NCBI GenBank assembly: GCA_038373865.1 | Contig: JAXGGA010001035.1 | Span: 108,529 to 172,528 of the forward strand | Length of the DNA stretch: 64,000 nucleotides | Source: Uloborus plumipes | Taxonomy: Eukaryota > Arthropoda > Arachnida > Araneae > Uloboridae | Direction: 5' to 3' | Part shown: positions 46,083 to 57,778 of the stretch, in pieces | How the letters are laid out: each line of letters starts with the position of its first letter | How positions within the stretch are numbered: position 1 is the stretch's first letter | Notes under the pieces: model-generated | What the model saw: only the letters and a program-made list of their open reading frames with translations | The model's database searches: none | Told to the model about the DNA's origin: nothing | Position numbers and translations under genes: made by a program

Positions 46083-47189
46083 TAGAGATGGAACGAAGCT
46101 TCGGCCGGGCCGAAGCTTCGGCCAATTTGCCCAAATTGCCGAAGCTTCGGTCTGGCCGAAGCATGAGTTGTGATTCGGCCGCTTCGGCCTGAAATTTATG
46201 CAGCGAATGAAAGACAAGTAAAAAAGAATGCATGATAGGGTAAGTGCTCTCCAGTAGTCGGCCACAATGACATAAAACTCCTCATAAATAGTAGTACATT
46301 TTTAATTCAAAATCAGATGTGACGCATTCACACATTCATGTACTTATCCTCAATCATCAATCAGTGGCAGTTAAGTTTCGGGTACTTTTTCTTGAATTAG
46401 TAATGAGTCATTTCATTTTGAATGGTGTGCCCGTCATCCAAGATTGCGATTCTGCTTATTTTCCAGGTAAGATGATTCTGTGGCCGACTACTGGAGCATT
46501 TACTAGTGTTGACAACAGCTTGGATTTTAACATAATTTTTTTTTAATTTCTGAAACAAGTAGATGATTCACTATCAGAAAGGTTCATCCTTGTTAAGTTT
46601 TACCTTGTTTTTGTTACTGTATTGATAGCTGAAAGTTCTAGGTTAGCCAAGATCAACAAAAGATCTCTTAAATAGCCGACTACTGGTGCTTTTACCCTAC
46701 TATTTTTTCGAATTCACCAAAAACTGAAGCATTTTGCATTAAGAATATTAAGATAAATATATAACACAGCGTAAATAGTAGTAGATTGGGTAGTTCTATG
46801 GTATAATACATGATCATATCAGTTTTTTTTATTATAAAACATCAACTGAATTGCAGACTGAGCTTTTCATGTTCCAAGTAGAGCTTCCTACTACTAATTT
46901 GCAAAACGAAAACAGTAATGTCGTCTTTTCTTGTACTAGCAGTACAAAGCAAAACAAAACAAGAAAACTTTTAATTAGTGAAATTAATTTAAGAATGACT
47001 CAGTAAGCTGAAAATGTTGTGTAACGCTAAGAATATTAAAACATATGGAGAAAAGTATAAAACTCTACGCATTTATTATGCATTTAATCCAAAAACTTCA
47101 ATATGTGCGCCAGCCGAAGCTTCGGCCATTAGTTGGCCGAAGCTTCGGTATTCGGCGCTTCGGCCAAATGCCGCTTCGTTCCATCTCTA
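46083..47189. mobile_element. hAT element with CCGAAGCTTCGG palindromes, TSD CTTTGAAC
   Basis: The ends TAGAGATGGAACGAAGC are inverted at the right, and CTTTGAAC is duplicated at 46075-46082 and 47190-47197. Both subterminal regions carry repeated GCCGAAGCTTCGGC (46095-46190 and 47110-47170). It is 1107 bp long with no transposase. The 142-codon minus frame at 45837-46265 straddles the boundary and is not a gene. Confidence 0.92.
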
Positions 47190-47265
47190 CTTTGAACTTT
47201 AATTACTTGCACAATTTCTGTTTTGTCCCAAGCCCTTCAAAAAAGCAAGTAATAATTGCTTAAAT

Positions 47266-47757
47266 CAATGATGCCCAAACTACGACAAATGGGTCAAATG
47301 TGATCCCCAAAATTGACTCTAGTGGTCCGTTCCCCCATTGTGATGTACAACATTGCAAATGAAAAATCCTTGCTTGAGACTTTCCAAAACAAACTCGAAA
47401 ACTGGCCAAGACACTCCAACAACAAATCCCACTGAGTAACAGCCAATCAAATCTCTTTTCCGCTTCCTCACTGCTAAATTTTTTTTCTATTCTTCTCTTT
47501 ATATTTCCTCAACGAAGGTGATTAGTCACAACCTTTTAAAAATGGAGTCACATGCTCAAAACATAGTATGTGAAAAATACTTTCAAAAAACAAGTATCAA
47601 ATAATGATAAAAACAATTCTAAGCTTGTTGTTTATTTCACTTTCCATGTTTCCCTACGTTATCTAGAATTCTTTTAACTGAGTATATTTCTGGCCCGCGA
47701 GAATCGTCTTAATTTGAGGTACGGCCCGCTGATGAAAAAAAAAACTGGGTACGGATG
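47266..47757. mobile_element. hAT element, TSD GCTTAAAT
   Basis: It starts CAATGATGCCCAAACTACGA and ends GGGTACGGATG. GCTTAAAT is duplicated at 47258-47265 and 47758-47765. The GGCCCGCGAGAA and TACGGCCCGC motifs near the right end resemble those of Charlie-type hAT elements. It is 492 bp long and non-coding. Confidence 0.8.
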
Positions 47758-47765
47758 GCTTAAAT

Positions 47766-48313
47766 CATTCAAAATGAATTATAAAACAATGTCAGCGTTA
47801 TTCTACTACTTAGTAAGGGTGTCTGTTTCATGAATAAATTTTTAATTTCTTAATGCTTAAAAGAAAATCCATACTTTTAATCCATGGTATTAAAATGTGT
47901 CTATATGTTGCACAGAGCTCTGGAGGAAAACATAGCGATTTCCAGTTACCCAAGAAAGTGTAAAGGTTTCACTGGACATGACTGTTAGCGAAGACCATCT
48001 CTATGGAATCAGAGTGGTTAATTTCCCAGACTGTTTTCTATAAGATTATAATCAACCACGAATCTTTAAACATAATTGTATTGAGCTATCTCAGTATGAG
48101 GACATTGTTGAAAAAGTTCTGAAACTTGTGAACTAATGGCTTAGGCGTTAATGTTCGGCATTTGTAAAATAACTAAAACATTGCATAAAATATTACGTCG
48201 TGGAATCGAATAAATCGAAATCGTGGATCGAAATTACACTAACTGACTGTATTCATATCACAAAGAGGCAACTTACAGAGCGTACCAGAGCATGAGACCT
48301 TCTGAATCCCAGT
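47766..48313. other. Unique spacer
   Basis: No gene or repeat is recognised. Confidence 0.55.
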
Positions 48314-48315
48314 TA

Positions 48316-49224
48316 CCAGGTGTGTAAGTATGAAACCGGAATTTCCCATAGGTGGCGCTAGATATCGATGTAGTTACCGACTCATCACGTCAGCGGTGTC
48401 TTGTTGTTGTATTGATAGCAGACAAAGATTTCCAACTCACAATAACACGAGTTTCATTCAGTAGCATTAGTTTATTAGAGATAAACATGTCGAGTTTTGT
48501 GCCAACAAATTACGATTTGCCGACATCACTAGTTTTCTGTTTTCATCTGAAGAAAACCGCAGCCGAATCGCATCGAATGCTTGTGGAGGCGTATGGTGAG
48601 CATGCTCTCGGTAAAACACAGTGTTTCGAGTGGTTCAAACGCTTCAGAAGTGGCGATTTTGACGTGAGGAACGAAGAACGTGGAAGACCACCGAAAAAGT
48701 TTGAAGACGCTGACCTGCAAGCCTTGTTGGACGAAGACCTGGGAAAACTGTCAATACTGAACGCTACCGACAACAAATGACCAATTTGAATCGAGCTTTG
48801 AGTGCAAAACGACCAGAATACCAACAAAGACAACACAAGGTGATTTTGCTGCATGACGACGCACCAGCACACAAAGCAAAACGGGTCCAGGAAACGATAG
48901 AGTCGTTCCGTTGGGAGATTCTTTTGCATGCGGCTTACTCACCGGACCTTGCCCCATCCGATTATTACTTGTTTGCATCGATGGGACATGCAATTGCTGA
49001 GCAGCGCTTGACTTCTTATGAAGCTGTACGAAAATGGCTCGATGACTGGTTTGCCTCAAAAGATCAACAGTTCTTTTGGCGCGGAATCCACAAATTGCCA
49101 GAAAGATGGCAAAAATGTAGAGATAGCGACGGACAATACTTTGACTACGGTACCTTGTATCATATCATTACAATAAACGTGTTTTTTCTGTAGAAAAATT
49201 CCGGTTTCATACTTACACACCTGA
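48316..49224 (+). mobile_element. mariner element, 909 bp, internally deleted
   Basis: The terminal repeats CAGGTGTGTAAGTATGAAAC continue into CGGAATTT and are inverted at the right. TA lies at 48314-48315 and 49225-49226. Full mariners are about 1.28 kb, so about 370 bp is missing, all from the middle. Both ends are intact, so it could be mobilised by a related transposase. Confidence 0.96.
48487..49193 (+). pseudogene. mariner transposase with internal deletion
   Basis: The original protein was a mariner (DD34D) transposase of about 350 residues. The start is the ATG at 48487; the in-frame upstream codons lie in the 5' untranslated end. Residues 1-85 hold the HTH region (GKTQCFEWFKRFRSGDFDV; then the linker GRPP). 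At about 48740 the sequence jumps, with a change of frame, to the later catalytic domain. The removed part includes the first catalytic aspartate. The second part, in the frame of 48777-49193, keeps HDDAPAH and SPDLAPSDYYLF, and counting gives exactly 34 residues between the second and third aspartates. It ends with LPERWQKCRDSDGQYFDYG. The remaining sequence reads well, so the deletion looks fairly recent. No active enzyme can be made. Confidence 0.95.
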
Positions 49225-49226
49225 TA

Positions 49227-49954
49227 AATGCTTTAACCCTACACTGCATGATTTTTTTTTCTTCGAAAGAACTATATATATTTTTCAATGTAATAAGGAA
49301 ACATTGGAAAACATTTTTAAATAGTTAATTTTGAGGATAGGTGGTTATATTTGCTTTAAAGATACCTAATACTTGCTTTTTATGCTTGAGTTGCCTTATG
49401 CCTGGTCATAAGGAAAAATAGTCCATGTATCCAATTGGCAACGCTATGCAGTTTAGGGTTAACGTTATGCCAATAGTCTTTCTGGAAAAAAAATTATAAA
49501 TCAGTCCGCTTGTCGACACAGCTTTAAATTAGAATCACGAATATTTTAAAATTATGCCCTATGTTATTTTAATGCTGCATTCGTTACTTACGTAACGAAC
49601 ACATCTCATTATTTTTACAGTCATTTCACTCACAATACCCGACATCGGACCAAGTGTTACAATCTTCGATACACAAACACGACAATTAGTATAGGCACAA
49701 TTCCTACGCATATTGAAATGAATCATAGATGCGCCAGTGTTAAAATGATGGAATGCCTAATTACCTCCGAAGTACAAATTTTCGTAAGTGGCTGCTGTTC
49801 TGAATGCAGTCATTATGGACTTGAAACTCCAGCCTTCATTCATTAAATGATTAATAATCTACTTGAATCGAATCTATGAATGCAACATTTATCGAAGTTG
49901 TATGGTCAAAGAGGGAATTTTGAATGAGCGTGTTCTGCATCAAAGCGGGAGTAA
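49227..49954. other. Unique AT-rich spacer
   Basis: Nothing is recognised. Confidence 0.55.
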
Positions 49955-50475
49955 ATTATAGCAGGCCCCGAAAATTTAAATGAGTAAAATAATTAATATA
50001 ATGAAGGAATCGATTGAAGGATGCTGGCTCAATGCGATTACATGGACTTTGATTCCTCCAGTTTTTACCATAATCGGTATTATGACTGCTCAACTTCTGT
50101 GTTTGTGTCAGTATAAGCATAAGTAAAGTATGGCAGCCTTAAGGTAAGTTATAGTAGCCCCTACAATTTCAATGATTAAAATAACTAATTCGCTAGAAGG
50201 ATGTTGGCTTATTGTTATTACATGCAGCTCAGTTCCTCCAGTTTCTGTTATAATCAGTATTACAACAGTGTAGATTCTGTGTTAGTGTGTAAATTAGGTA
50301 ACGTAGTTTCTGGCAGCCTTAAAAGTAAGTTATAGCTGCTCCAGCAATTTAAATGAGTGAAATTGTTAATATAGTGCTGAAATCGATTAAAGGAAATTGG
50401 CTCATTGCAACTTTCGTGGAGTTGATTCAATTTTCGATTCCTCCAGTTTTTATTATAAGTATTATTCAGCATAAG
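49955..50475 (+). repeat. 186-bp tandem repeat, about 2.8 copies
   Basis: Units starting near 49955, 50141 and 50327 share AGTTATAG, CAATTT(A/C)AATGA, GGCTCATTG and TTCCTCCAGTTTTTA. They are well diverged. A minus frame at 50260-50472 is an artefact. Confidence 0.8.
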
Positions 50476-50984
50476 GAGACAGCGCAGTTCTGGGTTTATT
50501 TATTAAGAGACTAAAAATATTGGGAAACTAATAAAATTGAAAGCAATGCTTGGAGTAAAAGTTTTGTGTAATTAAAAGAAACTTTTTTCGTTTAAAGTTT
50601 CTTTTAATGCACGTAAACCCCCTTCACAATCCTATAGATATTTTGAGAAATCCTATTTTCCACGCCTATAGATTTGTGCAGGACATCAAGATCCGGGTTC
50701 GAATAAAACGCTTGAAAAGCGCATTCTAAGAAACTATTATAACCACTATAGTGTTAGGTAATCTAAAAAATGTAAGCAAACTCATCCATTCGCTATCTAC
50801 CAATCACAAAATGAAAAATGGGTCGAGTATTGCTTTCGATTAATTTTAGACAATAGATGAATAACACGTCTATCTACCGGGAAAAAGAGACATTTAAGCA
50901 ATCTTGTTTTGCTCAAAATCAAGGTTTAAAGAAAAAGAATAGGGACAAAAGTAAATAACTTACATAACTATTTGCATATAATTT

Positions 50985-51270
50985 TGGTATATTTAAATGC
51001 AACAGAAAGTTATTGTGTGTTGTAGTTATTGTACGGTTTATAATCTCATTTAAGCTCAAATTTGTCATTAGCATGGATTTTTATGTCATCAGAATGCATA
51101 GTAATTTTCATAATAAATTTATTATAAAAAATTAATTTTACTGATTTGCATAAAACTTAGGTATGCTTAAATGCCACAGAAAGGAATTTTGTGCTGCAGC
51201 TTTTGTACGGTTTGAAATCTCGTTCAAGTTTAATTTTCTCATCAGCATGTCTTTTCTGGCTATTCCAACC
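50985..51270 (+). repeat. Diverged tandem duplication, about 165-bp unit
   Basis: Two copies share TTTGCATA, TTTAAATGC(A/C)ACAGAAAG, TTGTACGGTTT and CATTAGCATG/CATCAGCATG. Confidence 0.65.
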
Positions 51271-51445
51271 ACAAATGACACATGATTTTTTTTTAATCTA
51301 AAGCTTATCTATTTAACTAAGATGACCACAAGTTGAGAATACAGAACATTTCATTAGCAAATTTTTGTTCAATAGTTTTACGACAGTAATATTTTAGATT
51401 TTCTTTTTTAAAAAAGTCTCCTAACTTGTGAATCGCCCAAACAAG

Positions 51446-51901
51446 CAGGTGTGCCCATTCCCCCCCCCCCAAGCTCAATGGCGCAAATCCTCCCCCCCCC
51501 CTCTTTTCACACTACTGTTCTGCTTTTTATTTTTATTTTTACCCCTCTTTTTTATTTTTTTCAAGAAAAATAACTATTTTTTATGTATTATTGATTTTTT
51601 TTAAAGTTCTAACTATGCGGAGAATAGAGTGGCTTTTTTTTCCCCTTCCATAATTTCCAAGCACACACACACGCACACAAAATAAGTAAATAAATAAATT
51701 AAAAATAGTAATAAAGAAATAAAAGAAATAATACTTAAAAAAATAAATAAATGAATATTTTTATTTAAAAAATCGTAAATAATTTAAATTAAGAATATAA
51801 ATAAATAAATAAATAAATTAGTTGAAAAAATCCCCCCCCCCCCAAAAAAAAAAAAATTTGATGGCGCAACTTGCGCCATAATCCCCCTGTGGGCACCCCT
51901 G
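51446..51901 (-). mobile_element. hAT element, CAGGGGTGCCCA family, copy 2
   Basis: The ends CAGGTGTGCCCATTCC and, inverted, CAGGGGTGCCCACAGG match. The flanking octamers CAAACAAG and CAAACACG differ at one base and are the target duplication (51438-51445 and 51902-51909). It contains C runs, a CA repeat (51663-51680) and AAATAAAT sequence. It is 456 bp long. Frames at 51789-52010 are artefacts. Confidence 0.85.
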
Positions 51902-52049
51902 CAAACACGCAATCAGCTGGCGAACCAGCAGTAACAAAAGCAAAAAGGGAAGAATTTGATATTTGATGAAACGTAAAGTCGAAAAGATCCACGTCAAGTA
52001 CAACAACCAAAAGACAAAAGAGGAAGAAAACTCAATCCAACAGTAGCAA

Positions 52050-52500
52050 TAAGAAGATGGGGAAACCCCCTACATTCGTACATAAAAGAAAGAGCCAGAA
52101 GTCGTCTCGGAGCCCCAAGAGAAAGCAAAAGAAGAAAAAAAAAGAAAAAGGTGGCTTTCTCTCTCTCTCTTCTTCAAATCAGAAAGGTATTCTTTTGTGT
52201 TTGCTCGGAAGAGAGAGAGTGAAGGGGGTTTAAAGGGTCTTGTAGTTGGGAATCGAAAGACAAATGCTGACTCGAGTCCTTAGTGTGTTTCTCGCGCTGT
52301 CGATCGATCCAGAGAGTAGAGTAGCAAATTGCGCTTTGATGTTATTAATTACTTCCATTTCTTTCTCTCTCTCTTGCCTCCATTTTGTGAGTTAGCGAGT
52401 GTGGCCTTTGCGGAAGAGAGGTACAGGAGCTAATACGACGCGCCCGTATGTGTGCATAGTGGAATTTTTCTTCGTATCTGCGTTATTTGATTTATTCTTT
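52050..52500. promoter_or_regulatory. GA/CT-rich unique block, possible regulatory DNA
   Basis: GAGAGAG and CTCTCTCTCT clusters occur at 52159-52220 and 52368-52376, with TGCCTCCATTTTGTGAG at 52376-52392. It is less AT-rich than the flanks. GAGA-factor-type promoters or response elements look like this, but no gene start is evident. Confidence 0.2.
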
Positions 52501-52686
52501 CATATACACTGGAGGACGTAATTCAACAACCCAATGAATTATTTTTTCATGACGCGTGATGAAATTACTTTATTTTAACTTCTTGTTTTAAATCTCTTTT
52601 TTTTTCCTCCTAATCTCATGAACAAAAACTGCGTCTTACACCTATGAGTGCAAGCCTTGGTGCCATATATATAGTAACCTCTCGTC

Positions 52687-54770
52687 TAGGGATGCACCGA
52701 TTAATTGATCATAATCAGCCACTTTTCCGATTATTAATAATCGGCAAAAGTTTGGCAACTAATTGGAAGAAAAATATTTTTTAATATTATTTTTTAAAGT
52801 ATACTTTCACCAAGAAACTATAATGGATAATTACGCTAAAAGTAAATAAATGCAAATTATGCAATCCTTACAATAACATGTAGTAGGAAAGCGTACAGAG
52901 TAGGGATGCACCGATTAATCGGCAGTACCGATTAATCGGCCATAATCGGCCACTTTGCCGATTATTAATAATCGGTAAAATGTTGCCGATTAATCGGCGG
53001 AAAAAATATTTTTTAAATATGTTTTTAAAGTATAATTTTACTAAGAAATTTTGATAAGCAATATTATCAACTGTAAAAAAATAATTTTCTGCAGTCCTTA
53101 CTATGTAGTATGAAAGTGTACAGAGTAAATACAAAACAAATAGTTCATTCAGTGCATAAAACTGAATTCTATATCAAAAGATAGCCTACACGGCTGCTAT
53201 TCATATGACACTATTATGAATAATTAAATTCTTGAACTTTTAAATTGGAATACAAAAACATGAATATTTCATATTGTTTATAATTAGTCAAATTATGGTC
53301 TAAATAAAATTACTTTTTATGTGCCTTGAAAAAGAAACAAAGCTGAAAAAATTTATAAACAAGAACTTTTTTTTTCAAACAAACGTACAACGCGTAGCAG
53401 GAGAGTGCAATGAGTAAAAATAAAAAAAAATCCAAGAAGGTAATATAAAAAAAATAATTCTCACAGTTATTATAAATTTTTTAGTTAATTATTTTTTTCA
53501 GTTTTGAATAAATGCACATATAGAGACAAATTTGCTATATTTTTTATGTGTCAATACTTTTTTTCTTATCATAAAGCTTTTTGAAAACCTCTAATTTTCA
53601 CAAAGAATAAGTCTTGATTTAGCGGCTTCTAATAATTGAAAAATAAATTTGAATTGAAAGATCTCCTAAATTAAAGTTCTCACACCAAGTAATAAATAAT
53701 TCCTATTTTTTCTTTTTTTAATTTCATGTCTAGTTACCATAATTAACAACGTGTTAAATATGTTATGTGTGAACGTAATTTTATTAACAATAATATCGGC
53801 TCAAAGGTTTAAAAATTGGTTTACTGAACTTGAATAAAATTTTGAATTTATCTTGAGAGAGTTAGGAAAAAATAATTTTTTTTCTCAAAAAAAAAGTAGT
53901 AACTATTTCTAAAATCGGAATCGTAAAAGAAAGAAAAAAAAAGAAAGGAAAACAGTGATGATGATATTGGTAGTATTAAAAATAATCAATTTGATCATTA
54001 ATCGGCTTGGCCGATTAATCGGCCGATTATCAATAGTCGATTAATTGGTAATCGGTAATCGGCCAATTTGCTTATCGGTGCATCCCTAGTACAGAGTATA
54101 AACAAAACTAATAGACAAATAGCTCATACAGTGCATAAAACTGAATGGAATATTAAAAGATAACCTTCAAAGTTGATATTCATGACACTAATAGGAATAA
54201 TTAAATCCCTAAGCTTTTAAACTGGAATGTGGAAACATTTTATTTATAATCAGTCAAATTTTACCGATCAACCGGCGGAAAAAATATGCATTAAATGAAA
54301 TTACTTTAACAAGAAAATACGATGAATATAAATTTATAAACAAGAAATAAATAATTTCCTAACATAAATATGGCATGTAGTGTAGTGCGAAAGTGTAGTG
54401 AGTTAAAATAAAACAAATAAATTAAAAGACTGAATTGTTAAAAAGAAAGTCCTAATAGTTAATATGAATCTTTTAATAAATTAATTTTTCTATTTTGAAT
54501 AAATGTATACCTATTGACAATGTCACATTTTTCATGTGAAGATATTTTTCTCCCTAGCATGGTGCTTTTAGATAACCTCTGATTTTCAAAAATAATAAAA
54601 TTTTGAATTAAATGGCTACTAATAATTGAAATATAAGTTTAAAGTAATAGCTAATTTTAAATTAGAGTGTTCGCCACAACCTCCCCTTAATTTTATTTTT
54701 AATTTCTATGTTTAGTTATTATGATTAAAAATGTGTTAATTGTGTGATGTGCTAGTGTAATTTTCTGGTT
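52687..54770 (+). mobile_element. Outer, older hAT copy (right end lost)
   Basis: It starts TAGGGATGCACCGATTAATT. After the inner copy it continues as a diverged relative of the inner copy's body (CAGTGCATAAAACTGAAT, TTTATAAACAAGAA, TGAATAAATGTATAC) until about 54770. No right terminus is found, so the end is truncated or eroded. Confidence 0.75.
52901..54088 (+). mobile_element. Inner hAT copy, TSD GTACAGAG
   Basis: The ends TAGGGATGCACCGATTAATC are inverted at the right, with GTACAGAG duplicated at 52893-52900 and 54089-54096. Both ends carry CCGATTAATCGG palindromes. It is 1188 bp long without coding, and is longer than the 732-bp relative at 20871-21602, which is a shortened inverted form. 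Confidence 0.92.
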
Positions 54771-54976
54771 TTAGTGTTGTTAAGATTATAACTGGTGGCC
54801 CACGGCCAAGAGGAGTACAGCCTGGCTGAGTCTTTTTAAGAATGCTAAGACCCACGGTCAACTGATGAGTCAATTATGATGATGGAATTCTTGGAAATAA
54901 AAAGTAAGGTGTTACATTTTTAAAGAAATCAGATTTTGATTCGGTTCCCATGTTTACAAAAAAACAATGTGACATA

Positions 54977-55926
54977 CAGTGAAATATGAATGTGACATAC
55001 ACTTTAGCGCCGGCCCAAGGGATCAAGAGAAAAAGGCGCGTAAGTGAGAGACACGTATAAGTGAACAAGCCAATTTAAAGGACTAAAACGCAACATAGGT
55101 TCTAATGAGGGAATGAATAAATATGTTTTTATAGAAAAGGGACATATTACTACGGTTTGGCAATGACTGTAACGTATCTATACAATGATAAAGAGAAAAA
55201 AAATGTAGCATACTAATTACAAACTGTTTTCATTAAAACAATGCATAATGGATAATTGTCCCTCTCTGAATTTTAGTTCATTCGGAAAATATGCCTTTCG
55301 TGAGCAATAAAGGTAGGGAGCAAAGAGGAAAATGAGGAAAAATGCTCATTTTTTACAGAAAATAAATCACATTTTTAACATTTTAAGGCGCATAAGTGAA
55401 ATATTTATCTTTAGAGCGACGCATAACTGAATGATACTATCATTATTTTGCTATGGAATGTGCTGGGACCATTTAACACGTTGACTGCCGACTACGAGAT
55501 AACTCGTAGGTAGCGATCTTTTCAAGGACGCCAACTACGAGTTATCTCGTACTGTATTCACTTGCCATTCTTGTGTTGCTACGATTAAACTCGTAATATA
55601 TCAGTGCTAATATCGATAGATGGCTTCTTGGGAAAGAACAAAAAATCAATGTTGGCTTGCATGAAAAGACAATTTATATTGTACTTTTACTCTTTTATTT
55701 TACTTTTAAATTCATTTTTTTATTTTTTTTTATTTTACTTTACTTATTACTCTTTTATTTTATAACTATGCTCTAGATTTAGACTTTTTAATAATGTAAT
55801 GTAATAAAATCAAAATTTCATTTTTGGCCAGAAACCTGAAAATTACTGTGGCAGTCAACGTGTTAAAATCGTCGTAAAAGTGAAAAAGGGGCATAAATGA
55901 GGCGGCGTATAAGTGAGAGTTCACTG
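54977..55926. mobile_element. Tigger-like element family 2, copy 2, split by a TTAA element
   Basis: The right end GGCGTATAAGTGAGAGTTCACTG in the first copy is reproduced here, followed by TA. The left end near 54977 carries a small rearrangement. Removing 55477-55862 and one TTAA restores colinearity with 30425-30986. Confidence 0.85.
55477..55862. mobile_element. piggyBac-like TTAA element nested in Tigger-like copy
   Basis: TTAA lies at 55473-55476 and 55863-55866. The ends are CACGTTGACTGCC and GGCAGTCAACGTG, a perfect 13-bp inverted repeat. At the left end, hairpins CTACGAG ATAA CTCGTAG (55492-55509) and CTACGAG TTAT CTCGTA (55535-55551) follow. It is 386 bp long and non-coding. Confidence 0.92.
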
Positions 55927-55930
55927 TAGT

Positions 55931-56129
55931 CAAGGGCGGATCCAGCTTCTGGTTAAGGAGGGGGTCATTTTCGGAAAGGGGGGGGGTCAAAGTGCAATTT
56001 TTGTGCAAAAATGGGGGGTTTTGGCAGTTTTTTCGTAAAATAAGTCCCAAAAATGCAATTTTTTGCTACATTTGGTCAGTTAAGGGAGGGGTCATGACCC
56101 CCATGACCCCCCCTCTGGATCCGCGCCTG
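55931..56129. mobile_element. hAT MITE, TSD ACTGTAGT
   Basis: The ends CAAGGGCGGATCCAG and, inverted, CAGGCGCGGATCCAG match. ACTGTAGT is duplicated at 55923-55930 and 56130-56137; the left copy overlaps the end of the Tigger-like element, so this insertion came later. It is 199 bp long with G and C runs. Confidence 0.9.
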
Positions 56130-56137
56130 ACTGTAGT

Positions 56138-57029
56138 AGTTATGTAGGATAATATGCTGAAAATATTAGATATAAGGATTAGTCAGCTTCACCACTGCAG
56201 TTTAGTGTAAACTTAATGAGAGATACATGCATGGATTCCTTGTGCTTAATGCAAGATTCAATTGCAAATAACATACAGTTGACCGGTTGACAGTATCAGG
56301 CAACTGCATGATGTGATGACAAATATGAAACACTATGGGAGAACAAAATCTAGAATCTCCAATTTTTTAGAGGAAACTTCAATTAATTTACAAAATTTTA
56401 AGAGACAACACTATACGAATTTATGTACAGTCGAAATACAGACTTCTACGGTCGATTTATACCCAAACAGTTACTTTGGATGTAGTGGTACAACAATAGT
56501 TTTTAGTGCCATAATTTTTGCTCTTAACGCGAAAAATATTGGCTTAGGTAAATTGGTATTCTTTTCTTTTAGGAAAAAAGCCCAACTTTGACCTCCCAAA
56601 ACTGTAAGAAAAATTGTTTTGAACAAAAGAAAAAGCATGTACATGATAGTTTTATGTAAAGAGCATATCCTGAAAATTTCAGAGAAAGCAAAAATGCGAG
56701 CTTTTCAAGGCAAGCCTATCTATTTTTAAAAAATCTAGCTCTTAATATGCTCACTGCTCAGTCTTTATAGCTCTTGAAAAAATGAACTACTTTCTTTTCC
56801 ATTTTTTTTACATGAATCCCACAAATGCATAGCATATATTTTGATAAATAGCATAATTTTATAAGCACTCTACATAGCAATCTTCAAATCCGGCTCTCAG
56901 GCAGATACCCTTTTCATATGATGCGGCTCTGGGTTTAATAGTCGGCATTATTTTAGCTTGAACTATTCACTCCTCATGAGAAATGTGGATTAAGATTTAA
57001 ATTGTTATATAGCTAACTATTCCCCAAGT
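56138..57029. other. Unique spacer
   Basis: A 92-codon plus frame (56313-56591) shows no recognised domain. Nothing else is seen. Confidence 0.5.
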
Positions 57030-57778
57030 AGCTTATGCACTCAAGTTTCTCATCTGAGCTGTCATTTATTCATGCAAGCTCGCCATTTCACTTTGCAAAT
57101 GCGCGGGAAAGCTTGCAAGCTGCATGTCCATCCAGATTCCGAATTCCATTTTCAAGCCTAATAACCCTGAATTTGCAAGATAGAGAACATACCAAGTTCA
57201 AAAGAGCGCAAAGGAGCCGCTCCCACTTAGCAAAAGACGGTGGCGCCCTCAGGGGCTGATGCCGGGAACTACCATAAGCACCGGAGGTGGCTGCAAAATT
57301 CCAGCCATCAGAGCATATATGATGATCGGCGCGTGATAACACCATCACATATGATTTAGACTGGATTATATATATTCGGATAAGCTATCCGCTGGAGATC
57401 AAATTGGAGGAAAGCTTGTAAGGGGTTGGAATGATTCTATATCTCCCCCGCCCGCTCGAAAGCAATATATTCAAGGGGCTCCAAACGGTGTTGAATGCAA
57501 ATTTCTGGGGCGCACGGGGCGTAAATCACGGAAACTCACGCTCTTTGGGCGCAATTTAAAGCCAGTTATTGGCGCGAGACAATCAGCAGGAGGGAATGTT
57601 GCGAGGGGAGGGGGGTGAGAAAGGGAAGGGAATTTCCCCCTCGTTATGCTAATGCCGACACGGGCGGACGCACGGACAAACGTTTCGGCGGCAGAATTAA
57701 CCGAACCGCCGGCCTGTAAATAATTTAATATTCCACTCTGCCTCGACAACATGCAAACTAATTTACCGCCGCTCGCCA

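Noticed and set aside
45837..46265. 142-codon minus frame, among the longest in the window
   Set aside because: It runs across the boundary of an hAT element (46083) and translates the CCGAAGCTTCGG palindromes.
48340..48352. CTCF-like AGGTGGCGCTA beside the mariner end
   Set aside because: The downstream half matches but the upstream half does not, and it belongs to the transposon's 5' untranslated end.
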